Shown: positions 22,895 to 30,435 of the stretch, piece by piece
Numbering within the stretch: position 1 is the stretch's first letter
How the letters are laid out: each line of letters begins with the position of its first letter
From: Cognatilysobacter terrigena
Lineage (GTDB): Bacteria > Pseudomonadota > Gammaproteobacteria > Xanthomonadales > Xanthomonadaceae
Reading direction: 5' to 3'
DNA length: 64,000 nucleotides
Assembly (NCBI RefSeq): GCF_004361065.1
Contig: NZ_SELT01000007.1
Coordinates: 1-64,000, forward strand
Made by a program: the position numbers and the translations under genes
Notes under the pieces: model-generated
What the model saw: only the letters and a program-made list of their open reading frames with translations
Databases searched by the model: none
What the model was told of the DNA's origin: nothing

Positions 22895-23809
22895 CTATGT
22901 CACGAGACATTCCGAAAAATACGCACTCGCCGCGGTGACCTTCGGCGGCGGATTGCGCGCGTAGGGATGCACCGCGTGCACGTCGATGCTCGAGCGCACG
23001 TCGTCGGCGAGCACGCGCACGAGCGCGCCGCTCTGGACGTGCGGCTCGGCGAGGTAGTCCGCGAGCAGCGCGATGCCGCCACCCGCGAGCGCCACCTGCA
23101 ACTGCCCCAGCGTGTTGTCGACCGCGATGCCGCGGCCGATCGGCACCTCCAGCCCGGGCACCGACCACGTGCGCGCGTGCTCGTCGTAGCGCAGGCAGTC
23201 GTGCTCGATCAGGTTGGCGGGTGTTCGCGGCACGCCGCGCCGCGCGAAGTAGTCGGGCGACGCCACCACCGAGCCGCGAATCGCACCCAGCCGTCGCGCG
23301 ACGAGCCCGGAATCGGGCAGGCGACCGATGCGGATCGCGATGTCGTAGCGATCGCCGACGAGATCCGCGACGGTGTCGTCGAGCTGCAACGCGACCTGCA
23401 GCTCCGGGTGCCGCTCGACCAGCCCCGCGAGCACGGGCGCCACGCGCGCGACGCCGAAGCTGATCGTCGCGGTGATGCGCAGCAGGCCGCGCGGCACGTC
23501 GCGGAGGCGACCGAGGTGCTGCTCCGCCGCGTCGGCCTGTTGCACGACGGTGCGGCAGTACGCGAGCAGCGCGTCGCCGGCTTCGGTCGCGGCCACGCGG
23601 CGCGTGGTGCGATTGAGCAGGCGCGTGCCGAGATGGCGTTCGAGCCGCCCGACCGCCTTGCTCACCGCGCCTTTGGTCAGGCCGAGGCGCCGGCTCGCCG
23701 CGGTGAAGCCGCCCACGTCGAGCACGGCGGCGAACACCGCCATGTCGGCGAGGCGTTCGGTCAGTCGCAGGTCGTTATTGGCGTGCATGTGGAAACAAAG
23801 AAGCCACAA
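22895..23809 (-). CDS. LysR-family transcriptional regulator
   Basis: 304 residues (297 if the ATG at 23788 is used). N-terminal winged helix-turn-helix with AVLDVGGFTAASRRLGLTKGAVSKAVGRLE, then a linker helix and a periplasmic-binding-protein-like effector domain (RITATISFGVARVAPVL; YDIAIRIG; GGGIALLADYLAEP). LysR proteins of this subgroup often control the divergently transcribed gene, here the small ORF and cupin starting at 23874. The effector cannot be inferred. Confidence 0.92.
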   Translation of the reverse strand: MWLLCFHMHANNDLRLTERLADMAVFAAVLDVGGFTAASRRLGLTKGAVSKAVGRLERHLGTRLLNRTTRRVAATEAGDALLAYCRTVVQQADAAEQHLGRLRDVPRGLLRITATISFGVARVAPVLAGLVERHPELQVALQLDDTVADLVGDRYDIAIRIGRLPDSGLVARRLGAIRGSVVASPDYFARRGVPRTPANLIEHDCLRYDEHARTWSVPGLEVPIGRGIAVDNTLGQLQVALAGGGIALLADYLAEPHVQSGALVRVLADDVRSSIDVHAVHPYARNPPPKVTAASAYFSECLVT

Positions 23810-23873
23810 TCGGGCGGATTATCAGCCGAGGGAACCCGCGCGAGACTGGCCGCCCATCCGAGGAGGTCCCGCC

Positions 23874-24047
23874 ATGTGCCGTTCCGAATTCCTCAAGACT
23901 CTGGCTACGATGCTCGCCGGCGCCCACACCGCCGGCCCGGTGTCGCTCGCCGGTTGGCCCGTGCAGGCACGCCGCCGCCGCGACTCCGAGGACGTCGAGC
24001 GCCGTCGCGCCCCGCGCCCCGCCGCCCGCCCCGCGACCTGCTCATGA
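23874..24047 (+). CDS. 57-residue hypothetical protein coupled to cupin gene
   Basis: The ATG is preceded by GAGGAGGTCCCGCC, an excellent ribosome binding site, and the stop TGA overlaps the cupin ATG (ATGA). The N-terminal half MCRSEFLKTLATMLAGAHTA is mildly hydrophobic; the second half is Arg-rich (ARRRRDSEDVERRR) and ends PATCS. No family recognised. It may be a real small protein or a leader whose translation feeds the cupin gene. Divergent from the LysR gene across 64 bases. Confidence 0.55.
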   Translation: MCRSEFLKTLATMLAGAHTAGPVSLAGWPVQARRRRDSEDVERRRAPRPAARPATCS

Positions 24048-24385
24048 CCGCGCGCGTCCTCCGCGGCCCCGCCGTGACGGCGTCCCGCCCCTGGGGCGCC
24101 GTCCCCGCCGCCGACTTCGGCGACATCGCCGCGAGCATCCACTGGACCGACGCCGCTTACCCCTGGCACGTCAACGACGGCGCCGAGCTGTTCGTCGTCC
24201 TCGACGGCCAAGTGCTGATGCAGTGGCGCGCCCACGACCGGGCCCCGGTCGAGGACACCCTTCTGCATGCCGGCGACGTCTGGTCGGGCCGCGACGGCGT
24301 GGTGCATCGCGCCATCCCGCAGGGCGAGGCGCGGGTGCTGGTGGTGGAGAGGCGGGAGGCGGATGTACTGGTGGACGGGGCTTAG
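24044..24385 (+). CDS. Single-domain cupin protein
   Basis: 113 residues. A beta-barrel cupin pattern is visible: YPWHVNDGAELFVVLDGQVLMQW (first motif, with WHVNDGAE) and LLHAGDVWSGRDGVVHRAIP (second motif, with a His). No further domain. Cupins of this size are often sugar-, antibiotic- or small-molecule-binding proteins; the ligand is unknown. Overlaps the preceding small ORF by 4 bases and may be LysR-controlled. Confidence 0.8.
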   Translation: MTARVLRGPAVTASRPWGAVPAADFGDIAASIHWTDAAYPWHVNDGAELFVVLDGQVLMQWRAHDRAPVEDTLLHAGDVWSGRDGVVHRAIPQGEARVLVVERREADVLVDGA

Positions 24386-24408
24386 TCCACGCTGGCTAAC
24401 ATCGCCGC

Positions 24409-24960
24409 ATGGACAGCAGCCTCCTGACACCGCGCTATCGATTGCGACTGGTCGTCCCGGAGGACGAAGCCCATTACGTCGCCTTGTATCGCGATCCGGA
24501 CGTGATGCGGGCAATCGGCCCGTTACCCGACGTCGAGCACCTGCGCGCCGCATTTGGTCGGGTGCGACGCCATAACACCGCATCGAAGCCAGGCCACCGC
24601 GTCTGGGCGATTCGCGACCGCCAAAGCGAACGACCCATCGGAATTACCGCCCTGTTGCGTGCGGGTGGGCGTGCCGAGCTTGGAATCATGCTGCTGCCCG
24701 GGGTATGGAATCGCGGCGTCGCGAAAGAAGTTTTCCGGCCGCTTCTGGATCACGCCTTCGGACCGATGGGTTTGGACGTGGTCGATGCGGAGCGTCGCGA
24801 TGACGAGCACGCAGTGGTCATCGACCGTTTGCTGCACCCCTTCGGATTTCTAAACGCGGACCCCACCGCTCCGGGCCTCCGCCGCTGGGCCCTGTCTCGA
24901 GCCGCATGGCACAGCGACTGCGGACGGCCGGCGATTGGCGCGGAGCATCTATCGCGCTAG
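24409..24960 (+). CDS. GNAT-family N-acetyltransferase (RimJ/RimL type)
   Basis: 183 residues. RYRLRLVVPEDEAHYVALYRDPDVMR is the typical N-terminus of RimJ/RimL-like GNATs, and ELGIMLLPGVWNRGVAKEVFRPLLDHAF carries the acetyl-CoA binding motif A, though the usual Q/RxxGxG loop is altered to PGVWNRG. Two GNAT beta strands follow. Substrate unknown. It ends 30 bases before the borosin-like methyltransferase gene, so they may share a transcript; a tailoring role is possible but speculative. Confidence 0.8.
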   Translation: MDSSLLTPRYRLRLVVPEDEAHYVALYRDPDVMRAIGPLPDVEHLRAAFGRVRRHNTASKPGHRVWAIRDRQSERPIGITALLRAGGRAELGIMLLPGVWNRGVAKEVFRPLLDHAFGPMGLDVVDAERRDDEHAVVIDRLLHPFGFLNADPTAPGLRRWALSRAAWHSDCGRPAIGAEHLSR

Positions 24961-24990
24961 GGTGGCCGGGTCGTTGAAGGGGAGCGACTC

Positions 24991-25854
24991 ATGTCCACGC
25001 CGCCGGGGAGCTTGGTGTGCGTGGGGCTCGGGATGATGTTGGGAGCGCATCTCGGACCGCGCGCACGCAATCAGATCGAACAGGCCGACGTGGTATTCGT
25101 CGCGGCCTCGGACGCGCTCGTCGAGTTGTGGCTGCAGGAGATCCGGCCCGACGCCCGCAGCCTCCAGCCGTTCTATGCGGAAGGCAAGCCGCGTCACGTG
25201 ACCTACCGCGAGATGACGGACGCGATGCTGGATGAAGTGCGCGCCGGCCGACGCGTCTGCGGTGCCTTCTACGGTCACCCGGGCGTGTTCGCAAAGGTTC
25301 CTCACGACGCAATCGCGCGCGCGCGGGATGAAGGCTTCGATGCCTCGATGGAGCCTGGCGTTTCTGCTGAGGACTGTCTGTACGCGGATCTGGGCATCGA
25401 TCCGGGCCACGTCGGCTGTCAGCATTTCGAAGCCAGTCAGCTGCTCTTCTACCGGCGTCATGTCGATCCGTCTGCCTATCTCGTGCTATGGCAGATCGGC
25501 CTCGTCGGCGATCGGAGCCACCGCCGCTTCAGCACATCCGCCGCGCACCGCGACCTGTTCGTCGAGCGTTTGTCCGAGTGGTATCCACTCGAGCACGAGT
25601 TGATCGTCTACGAAGCGCCGACGTCACCGATTGAATCGCCGCGCGCGGATCGTCTTGCGTTGTGTGATCTTCCCGGCGCTGAACTCCGCATGTGTTCCAC
25701 GCTCGTCGTTCCACCCGCGCGATCCATGGTTCCTGATACGGACATGCTCGCGCGTATCGCGGCGCTCGACGCTGGCGCGAAAACCGCCCGATCCGATCCC
25801 AACAGAACTGATGTTCCCACCGCCATCCAGAAGAGAGGCCCGTTCCATGTCTGA
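24991..25854 (+). CDS. Borosin-type peptide alpha-N-methyltransferase (SonM-like)
   Basis: 287 residues of the tetrapyrrole-methylase (SAM-dependent class III) fold, but matched to the peptide backbone N-methyltransferase branch. GSLVCVGLGMMLGAH at 6-20, FYAEGKPRHVTYREM at 61-75 (active-site Tyr/Arg region), YGHPGVF at 94-100, MEPGVSAEDCLYADLGIDPG at 120-139, FEASQ at 146-150, WYPLEHEL at 197-204 and YEAP at 207-210 follow the order of the split-borosin enzyme SonM of Shewanella as I know it. It would methylate backbone amides of a partner precursor; the gene immediately downstream overlaps it by 8 bases and is the candidate. GGGGAG lies 7 bases before the ATG. The last ~25 residues are a polar tail. 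Main alternative: an uncharacterised tetrapyrrole methylase paralogue. Confidence 0.88.
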   Translation: MSTPPGSLVCVGLGMMLGAHLGPRARNQIEQADVVFVAASDALVELWLQEIRPDARSLQPFYAEGKPRHVTYREMTDAMLDEVRAGRRVCGAFYGHPGVFAKVPHDAIARARDEGFDASMEPGVSAEDCLYADLGIDPGHVGCQHFEASQLLFYRRHVDPSAYLVLWQIGLVGDRSHRRFSTSAAHRDLFVERLSEWYPLEHELIVYEAPTSPIESPRADRLALCDLPGAELRMCSTLVVPPARSMVPDTDMLARIAALDAGAKTARSDPNRTDVPTAIQKRGPFHV

Positions 25855-26122
25855 AGCGATCCGGTTCCTCGAAACACTTGCGTGCGACCCCCGCGCCGAC
25901 GCGCGGGACTTCGAAGCCCTTCGGACCCTGCCGGCGGAGATGCGCCGTGCAGTCCTGCGACGCGATGCGTCGGGGCTGGCGGGTCTATTGGGCGGACGCA
26001 CGACGATGGCCTGCGCCATCATGCTGCCGGACAACGAAGAGCCGGCCGACGCGCCTTACGAGCCCGAAGATGTTCCCGAGGAGCCGGGTCGCCCGTCGGA
26101 AGGCGTATCGATGGCAGCCTGA
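25847..26122 (+). CDS. Candidate split-borosin precursor peptide
   Basis: 91 residues. The ATG at 25847 has AGAGAGG 8 bases upstream and overlaps the methyltransferase 3' end by 8 bases, so synthesis is coupled. Residues 1-50 are a compact helical leader (AIRFLETLACDP ... LRRDASGLAGLLGG) of the kind called a borosin binding domain. Then comes a short hydrophobic stretch TTMACAIML at 52-60, the likely methylated core, and an acidic Pro/Glu-rich tail (DNEEPADAPYEPEDVPEEP) to residue 80. No enzyme motif. Assignment depends mainly on context with the methyltransferase; core boundaries and methylated positions are inference. Confidence 0.75.
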   Translation: MSEAIRFLETLACDPRADARDFEALRTLPAEMRRAVLRRDASGLAGLLGGRTTMACAIMLPDNEEPADAPYEPEDVPEEPGRPSEGVSMAA

Positions 26123-26130
26123 GCAGGTAT

Positions 26131-26163
26131 GCTCGGATGTCCGGAACGTCCGGACATCCGAGC
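26131..26163. promoter_or_regulatory. Perfect 14-bp inverted repeat / hairpin
   Basis: GCTCGGATGTCCGG and CCGGACATCCGAGC flank AACGT with no mismatch, 8 bases after the precursor stop and 23 bases before the GGDEF start codon. There is no T-tract, so it is either an RNA hairpin protecting or uncoupling the precursor message or a dimeric operator for the next gene. Confidence 0.6.
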
Positions 26164-26186
26164 GGCTTCGCCGGTATGCGTGACCT

Positions 26187-27989
26187 ATGAAAGCTCTCAG
26201 GCTTTGCTTTGTTCTGGTCGTCGTCATCGGTGCGTTCGCGCCCGGCATGGCACCGGCTACTGACGCGAGTCAATTGCTCCGTCGGGCGGACGAGGTCCGC
26301 AGTTCGGACCCCGCGACGTTCAATCGGCTATTGACGCAACTCGATCAGCTGCAGCCCAAGCTGACGGCCGCCCAAAAGCGCCACCTGCAGCTGCTCGATG
26401 CGTATCGTGATTCCATCGCGGGTCGCTACGACGAGGCGATTCGTTCGTCGTTGGCCCTCTACGAGAACGCACCCGAGATCGAGCTGAAGTACCGGGCCGG
26501 TCTCCTTGTCGCCAACGTTGCAGCCGTAACGCGCGACTTCGGCCTGGGCTTGCGCTACCTCGAACGCTCCCTCGAACTCGAACCGAAGCTTACGGATCCG
26601 CAGCTGCGCCAGCACGGCTACGGCGTTGCAGCTGCGCTCTATAACCAATTCGGTCAGTACGAGCTCGGCGAGAAATACGCAGAGCGCATGCTCGCCGAAG
26701 GCGCCACCGGTCGAAACCGCTGCGCCGCGAAGCAGTTTCGCGCTGAAGCGCTGCTGGGCTTGGGTCGTCTTGTCGATTCCGACGCGGAAATTCAAGCTGC
26801 GATCGACGACTGCGCGAGCCAGAAGGAAGCGATTTTCGCGAATCTGATCCGTCGGACGCTTGCCCAGCGATGGGCGGCCAATGGAGAGGTCCGGCGTGCA
26901 GTTGCTCTGCTGGAAGCCAGTCTTCCCGAAGTGATGGGGACGCATTACACGCGCCTGATCGGTGAAATACGCAGCCTGCTGGCCGAATATCGCTTGAAGC
27001 TCGGCAACGAAGCTGCAGCGGAAGCAGATGCGCACTACGTTGCGACGATCGAAGGCCAGGACGCGCAATGGTTGCCGAGCGTTACGGCGCATCACGTTCT
27101 TTACGAAATTGCGTTGCGTCGAGGCGATAGTGCGAAGGCGCTCGACGAATACCGCAAATATGCCGAGGCCGAACGTGCGCGCCTCGACGACATCAAGACA
27201 CGCGAATACGCGTTTCAGCTGAGCCGGCATGAGCTCAGCCAGAAAAACCAGTCGATCGCGCTGTTGAAGAGCCAGAACCAGTTGCTGTTGTTGCAGCAGC
27301 AGGCGACGCGCGCTTCCGCGTGGAACACCCGCCTTGCCATCGCCCTTCTCCTCGTCCTCGTCGCTTCCGTCGGCTACTGGGGCTGGCGCGCGCGGCGGAT
27401 GCACGGGTCACTTCGCACTTTGGCGGAAACGGACGGACTCACCGGACTCTCCAATCGCCGTCATTTCCGCGCACGCTCCGAAGCCGCGCTCGCACTCTGT
27501 GCACAACGCAAGCGCCCCGCCTGCGTGTTGCTCTTCGACCTCGATCACTTCAAGCAGATCAACGATCAGTGCGGCCATTCCTCGGGCGACTGGGTGCTGC
27601 GGGAGGTCGCGCGCGTCGGTCGGCTGCATTGCCGCGAGCAGGATCTGTTCGGGCGCATCGGCGGCGAGGAGTTCGCGATGACGCTCGTCGACTGCGACGC
27701 GGAAGCGGCGATGCGCACGGCCGAGGCCTGCCGTCGCGCGATCGCCGGGATCGACGCCAGCGTGGCCGGCTGCGGGCAGCCGGTCGCCGCCAGCATCGGC
27801 GTGGTGACGACGTCGGTGTCGGGCTACGAGTACGAGGCGCTGATCGCGCACGCCGATGCCGCGATGTACCGGTCGAAGGTCGCGGGCCGCAATCGCGTGA
27901 CGCTGTACGAGCGTCCCCCGGTGCCGCAGCCGGGCGTGGTCCCGGCGATCGACCGCCGCAACGCCGAGGCGATGCTCAAGCAGTACTAG
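26187..27989 (+). CDS. TPR-containing membrane diguanylate cyclase (GGDEF)
   Basis: 600 residues. Signal peptide (1-24), then about 300 residues of TPR-like helices (for example DAYRDSIAGRYDEAIRSSLALYENAP, YNQFGQYELGEKYAERML), a coiled linker rich in Gln/Leu (NQSIALLKSQNQLLLLQQQ), one membrane helix near 379-400 and a cytoplasmic GGDEF domain. The active site is GGEEF at 492-496, and the inhibitory RxxD site is intact (REQD at 483-486, five residues upstream), so c-di-GMP synthesis with product inhibition is expected. The periplasmic TPR part would sense a peptide or protein. Starts 64 bases after the borosin-like precursor. Confidence 0.93.
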   Translation: MKALRLCFVLVVVIGAFAPGMAPATDASQLLRRADEVRSSDPATFNRLLTQLDQLQPKLTAAQKRHLQLLDAYRDSIAGRYDEAIRSSLALYENAPEIELKYRAGLLVANVAAVTRDFGLGLRYLERSLELEPKLTDPQLRQHGYGVAAALYNQFGQYELGEKYAERMLAEGATGRNRCAAKQFRAEALLGLGRLVDSDAEIQAAIDDCASQKEAIFANLIRRTLAQRWAANGEVRRAVALLEASLPEVMGTHYTRLIGEIRSLLAEYRLKLGNEAAAEADAHYVATIEGQDAQWLPSVTAHHVLYEIALRRGDSAKALDEYRKYAEAERARLDDIKTREYAFQLSRHELSQKNQSIALLKSQNQLLLLQQQATRASAWNTRLAIALLLVLVASVGYWGWRARRMHGSLRTLAETDGLTGLSNRRHFRARSEAALALCAQRKRPACVLLFDLDHFKQINDQCGHSSGDWVLREVARVGRLHCREQDLFGRIGGEEFAMTLVDCDAEAAMRTAEACRRAIAGIDASVAGCGQPVAASIGVVTTSVSGYEYEALIAHADAAMYRSKVAGRNRVTLYERPPVPQPGVVPAIDRRNAEAMLKQY

Positions 27990-28082
27990 GCCGGGCCGTC
28001 GGTCCGGCCTCCACCCGGCGTCGACATGCCCGCGACATGGCGGGCGTAGCGTTGGGCATCCGCCACCTGCGACCCGCCCGCC

Positions 28083-28340
28083 ATGGACGAGAACCGCCGC
28101 ATCGCGGATTACCTGCGTTCGACCGCCGATCTGACCGAGTACTTCCGCACCTGCAAGCAGACGGGCGACATGACGCTGGTCGAAAGCGCGCTGCGCGACA
28201 TGCCGGAGTGGGCGACCTTCCACGAGGTGAGGAGCGCGCTGGGCGCGGCCGGGCTGCGATTGAGCGTGGCGCCGCTCGGGCCGGCCGAAAAGGTGCTGCC
28301 GGAGTATTCGGAGCGCCGGAAGGGGCCGCGTAAGCACTGA
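28083..28340 (+). CDS. Small hypothetical protein
   Basis: 85 residues, soluble and charged. The central part SALRDMPEWATFHEVRSALGAAGLRLSVAPL looks like the last helices of an XRE-type DNA-binding domain (antitoxin-like proteins often end in ALGLRLSV), but the helix-turn-helix itself is not evident and no toxin gene is adjacent. Function not assigned. Followed by a bidirectional terminator shared with rpmG. Confidence 0.65.
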   Translation: MDENRRIADYLRSTADLTEYFRTCKQTGDMTLVESALRDMPEWATFHEVRSALGAAGLRLSVAPLGPAEKVLPEYSERRKGPRKH

Positions 28341-28407
28341 TTCGATGCGTCGGCAGACGTCGCCGCATGCGGACGTCGAACCGCGCGTCGTCAACATCGC
28401 ACCCAAC

Positions 28408-28435
28408 AAAAAACCCGCCTCTCGGCGGGTTTTTT
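28408..28435. terminator. Bidirectional rho-independent terminator
   Basis: AAAAAACCCGCC, loop TCTC, GGCGGGTTTTTT: a 6-bp GC stem flanked by six A and six T, so it can end transcription of the upstream plus-strand gene and of rpmB-rpmG from the minus strand. Confidence 0.95.
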
Positions 28436-28461
28436 GCGAAGTCGGATCGTTCGGCCGAGGC

Positions 28462-28626
28462 TTACTTGATCTTGCCTTCCTTGTACATCACGTGCTTGCG
28501 CACGACCGGATCGAACTTCTTGATCTCCATCTTGCCCGGAGTGTTCTTCTTGTTCTTGTCGGTCGTGTAGAAGTGGCCGGTGTTGGCCGACGAAATCAGG
28601 CGAATCTTGTCGCGCTTGGAAGCCAT
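28462..28626 (-). CDS. rpmG: 50S ribosomal protein L33
   Basis: 54 residues: [20 protein letters not shown] ... ending MYKEGKIK, the usual length and sequence of bacterial L33. No CxxC pairs, so this is the zinc-free (C-minus) form. The start is 13 bases after the rpmB stop, the standard rpmB-rpmG operon. Transcription ends at the terminator at 28435-28408. Confidence 0.96.
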   Translation of the reverse strand: MASKRDKIRLISSANTGHFYTTDKNKKNTPGKMEIKKFDPVVRKHVMYKEGKIK

Positions 28627-28639
28627 CGTCGTCTACTCC

Positions 28640-28876
28640 TCAGATCTTTTCGCCGCGTGCGCGGAGATCGGCGAGGACGGCGTCGATGCCGTTCTTGTCG
28701 ATGGTGCGCAGGGCATTGGCGGAAACGCGCAGGCGGACCAAGCGGTTCTCCGAAGCGACCCAGAAGCGGCGCTCGTGGAGGTTCGGCTGGAAACGACGAC
28801 GGGTCTTGTTGTTCGCGTGGGAGACGTTGTTACCCGTCACCGTACGCTTGCCGGTCACTTGGCAGACTTTGGACAT
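28640..28876 (-). CDS. rpmB: 50S ribosomal protein L28
   Basis: 78 residues from the ATG at 28876 ([17 protein letters not shown]), the canonical L28 start; two extra in-frame codons upstream are not used. GAGGTG lies 5 bases before the ATG. First gene of the rpmB-rpmG operon; promoter expected in the gap above it. Confidence 0.97.
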   Translation of the reverse strand: MSKVCQVTGKRTVTGNNVSHANNKTRRRFQPNLHERRFWVASENRLVRLRVSANALRTIDKNGIDAVLADLRARGEKI

Positions 28877-29357
28877 ACGCACCTCGAAAGGTATGAGTGC
28901 TTCCCTTGGCCAGGGAGGCGGCGGCCCTGACGCGCTCCGTTAGGAACGCATCGCGCGATTCAGGCGGGACCCGCGGGGCGGGCGATTCGCTGGCGACGGA
29001 AAACGCGCTTTCCGGTCGACGTCGGGGCCCGACACAGGGCCGGCGGACGCAGCGAGCCGCGCATTATGGCGGCCGAGGCCTTTGCGGGCAAGCACTTACG
29101 TGTGAATCAGTCGGCCCACGCTGGGCGATCGTCCGCGTGCAAGCCGGGTTTTGCGATCGGCATCCCGTGATCGCCCGCCTCGTCCCGACGGGAACGCACC
29201 CCCGCGGCCCGCCGCGACGCCGCGACTGCGGGCCGGAGCCCGCCCTAACGACCCTCAGATCGCCCAGCGCATGGTTCGCGCCACAGCGCCTGATCGCCTG
29301 CGAGATCGGCTGCCCGGACGGGGCTAGGCTGGCGCCCTGACCGCCGAGGAGACCCCC
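28877..29357. other. Gene-free stretch upstream of rpmB
   Basis: 481 bases without a credible gene on either strand; open frames here have poor composition. It must contain the rpmB promoter (minus strand) and any promoter of the GFA gene (plus strand). Nothing else is recognisable. Confidence 0.6.
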
Positions 29358-29768
29358 ATGGACGCCGCCGTCGCCCGTCATGCCGCCTGCGCCTGCGGCC
29401 AGCTCGCGGTCGCGTGACGCGGCGAACCCGTGCGCGTCTCGATCTGCCACTGCGACGCCTGCCAGCGCCGCACCGGCACCCGGTTCGGCTGGCAGGTCCG
29501 GTTTCCGCAGGACGCGGTCACGCCGACCGGCGACGTCGCGCACTACCGCCGCGTCGCCGATAGCGGGCGCGCACTCGACTTTCGCTTCTGCCCGCGCTGC
29601 GGAAGCACGGTGTGGTGGACGATGGACCGCGACCCCGGTCTGGTCGTCATTGCCGGCGGCGCATTCGCGGATCCGAGGATCCCGCCGCCGACGGTCGCGG
29701 TCTACACCGATCGCCAGCACGCCTGGACGACGATGCCGGCGCTGATGGATATCGAATCGCATCCGTAG
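29358..29768 (+). pseudogene. GFA-family (glutathione-dependent formaldehyde-activating-like) gene with in-frame TGA
   Basis: The ATG at 29358 has GAGGAGACC just upstream and encodes CACGQLAVA, the first zinc-ligand motif of the GFA fold. After 19 codons an in-frame TGA (29415-29417) interrupts it, and the same frame continues as a perfect GFA protein: CHCDACQRRTG, FCPRCGSTVWW and ending IESHP. A GTG at 29430 could restart translation but would lose the first CxC zinc pair. GFA members are carbon-sulfur lyase-like zinc proteins, often of unknown substrate. A nonsense mutation of a Cys (TGC) or Trp (TGG) codon is the simplest reading; sequencing error cannot be excluded. Confidence 0.7.
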
Positions 29769-29826
29769 ACGCAGCGCCTCCCCGGGCGCGAGCTGCGCCT
29801 CGGTGCCGTGCGGGGCCGGCGAGCCG

Positions 29827-30297
29827 TCAGGCGCCGGACAACCAGTCCGCGCCCGCCTGTCCGATCTGCCCGTCTTCCGCGGCCTGCGCCCCGGCGACGC
29901 CGATGCCACCGACAACCTGGCCGTCGACCATCAGCCGCACCCCGCCCTCGAGCGGCAGGGCGGACGGCAACGCCAGCACCACCTGCGCGCCGCCCTCGAG
30001 CAGCCGCTGATGGAAGCCAGTATCGCGCTGGTAGTTCGCCGCGTGCTGCGCCTTGGCGATCGCGACGTCGACGCTGGCGTTGGTGGTGCCGTCCATGCGC
30101 AGGAAGTGCAGCAGGCGACCCGACTCGTCGACGATGGCGATGGAGACCGCCCAGCCGTTGCGTTCGGCTTCCGCTTCCGCGGCAGCGGCGATGTGCCGCG
30201 CGGCGGCGAGGCCGAGGACCGTTCGTGTACGCAGGTGTTTATCGGCGCGGTTCTGCATGGGCATCCCGATCATGGTAAACGGCGAACCGCTGATCAT
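29827..30297 (-). CDS. GlcG/HbpS-family heme-binding-like protein
   Basis: 156 residues. The family pattern is clear: AAARHIAAAAEAEAERNGWAVSIAIVDESGRLLHFLRMDGT, AIAKAQHAANYQRDTGF, and VRLMVDGQVVGGIGVAGA. Members include the heme-binding HbpS and the glycolate-operon protein GlcG. No signal peptide. Several ATGs near the 5' end (30297, 30273, 30264, 30258) leave the start open by up to 13 codons. Convergent with the GFA gene. Confidence 0.85.
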   Translation of the reverse strand: MISGSPFTMIGMPMQNRADKHLRTRTVLGLAAARHIAAAAEAEAERNGWAVSIAIVDESGRLLHFLRMDGTTNASVDVAIAKAQHAANYQRDTGFHQRLLEGGAQVVLALPSALPLEGGVRLMVDGQVVGGIGVAGAQAAEDGQIGQAGADWLSGA

Positions 30298-30435
30298 CGC
30301 GGTGCGTGCATTGGATTGGCCAACGCGTCATGGAGTCGATGCGGAACGTCGTGATTTCCGCACGTCGATGCGTCTCACGCGCACCCGCCTTGTTCCGCGG
30401 CCGGGTTTCGCTCGCGGTGCGCGGGACGCGCAGCC

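Noticed and set aside
29415-29417. TGA as a selenocysteine codon in the GFA gene
   Set aside because: No convincing SECIS-like stem-loop follows the TGA; a nonsense mutation or sequencing error is simpler.
29064-29915. 283-codon minus-strand ORF over the GFA gene and upstream gap
   Set aside because: Covers the real GFA coding sequence in reverse and has no domain or start signal.
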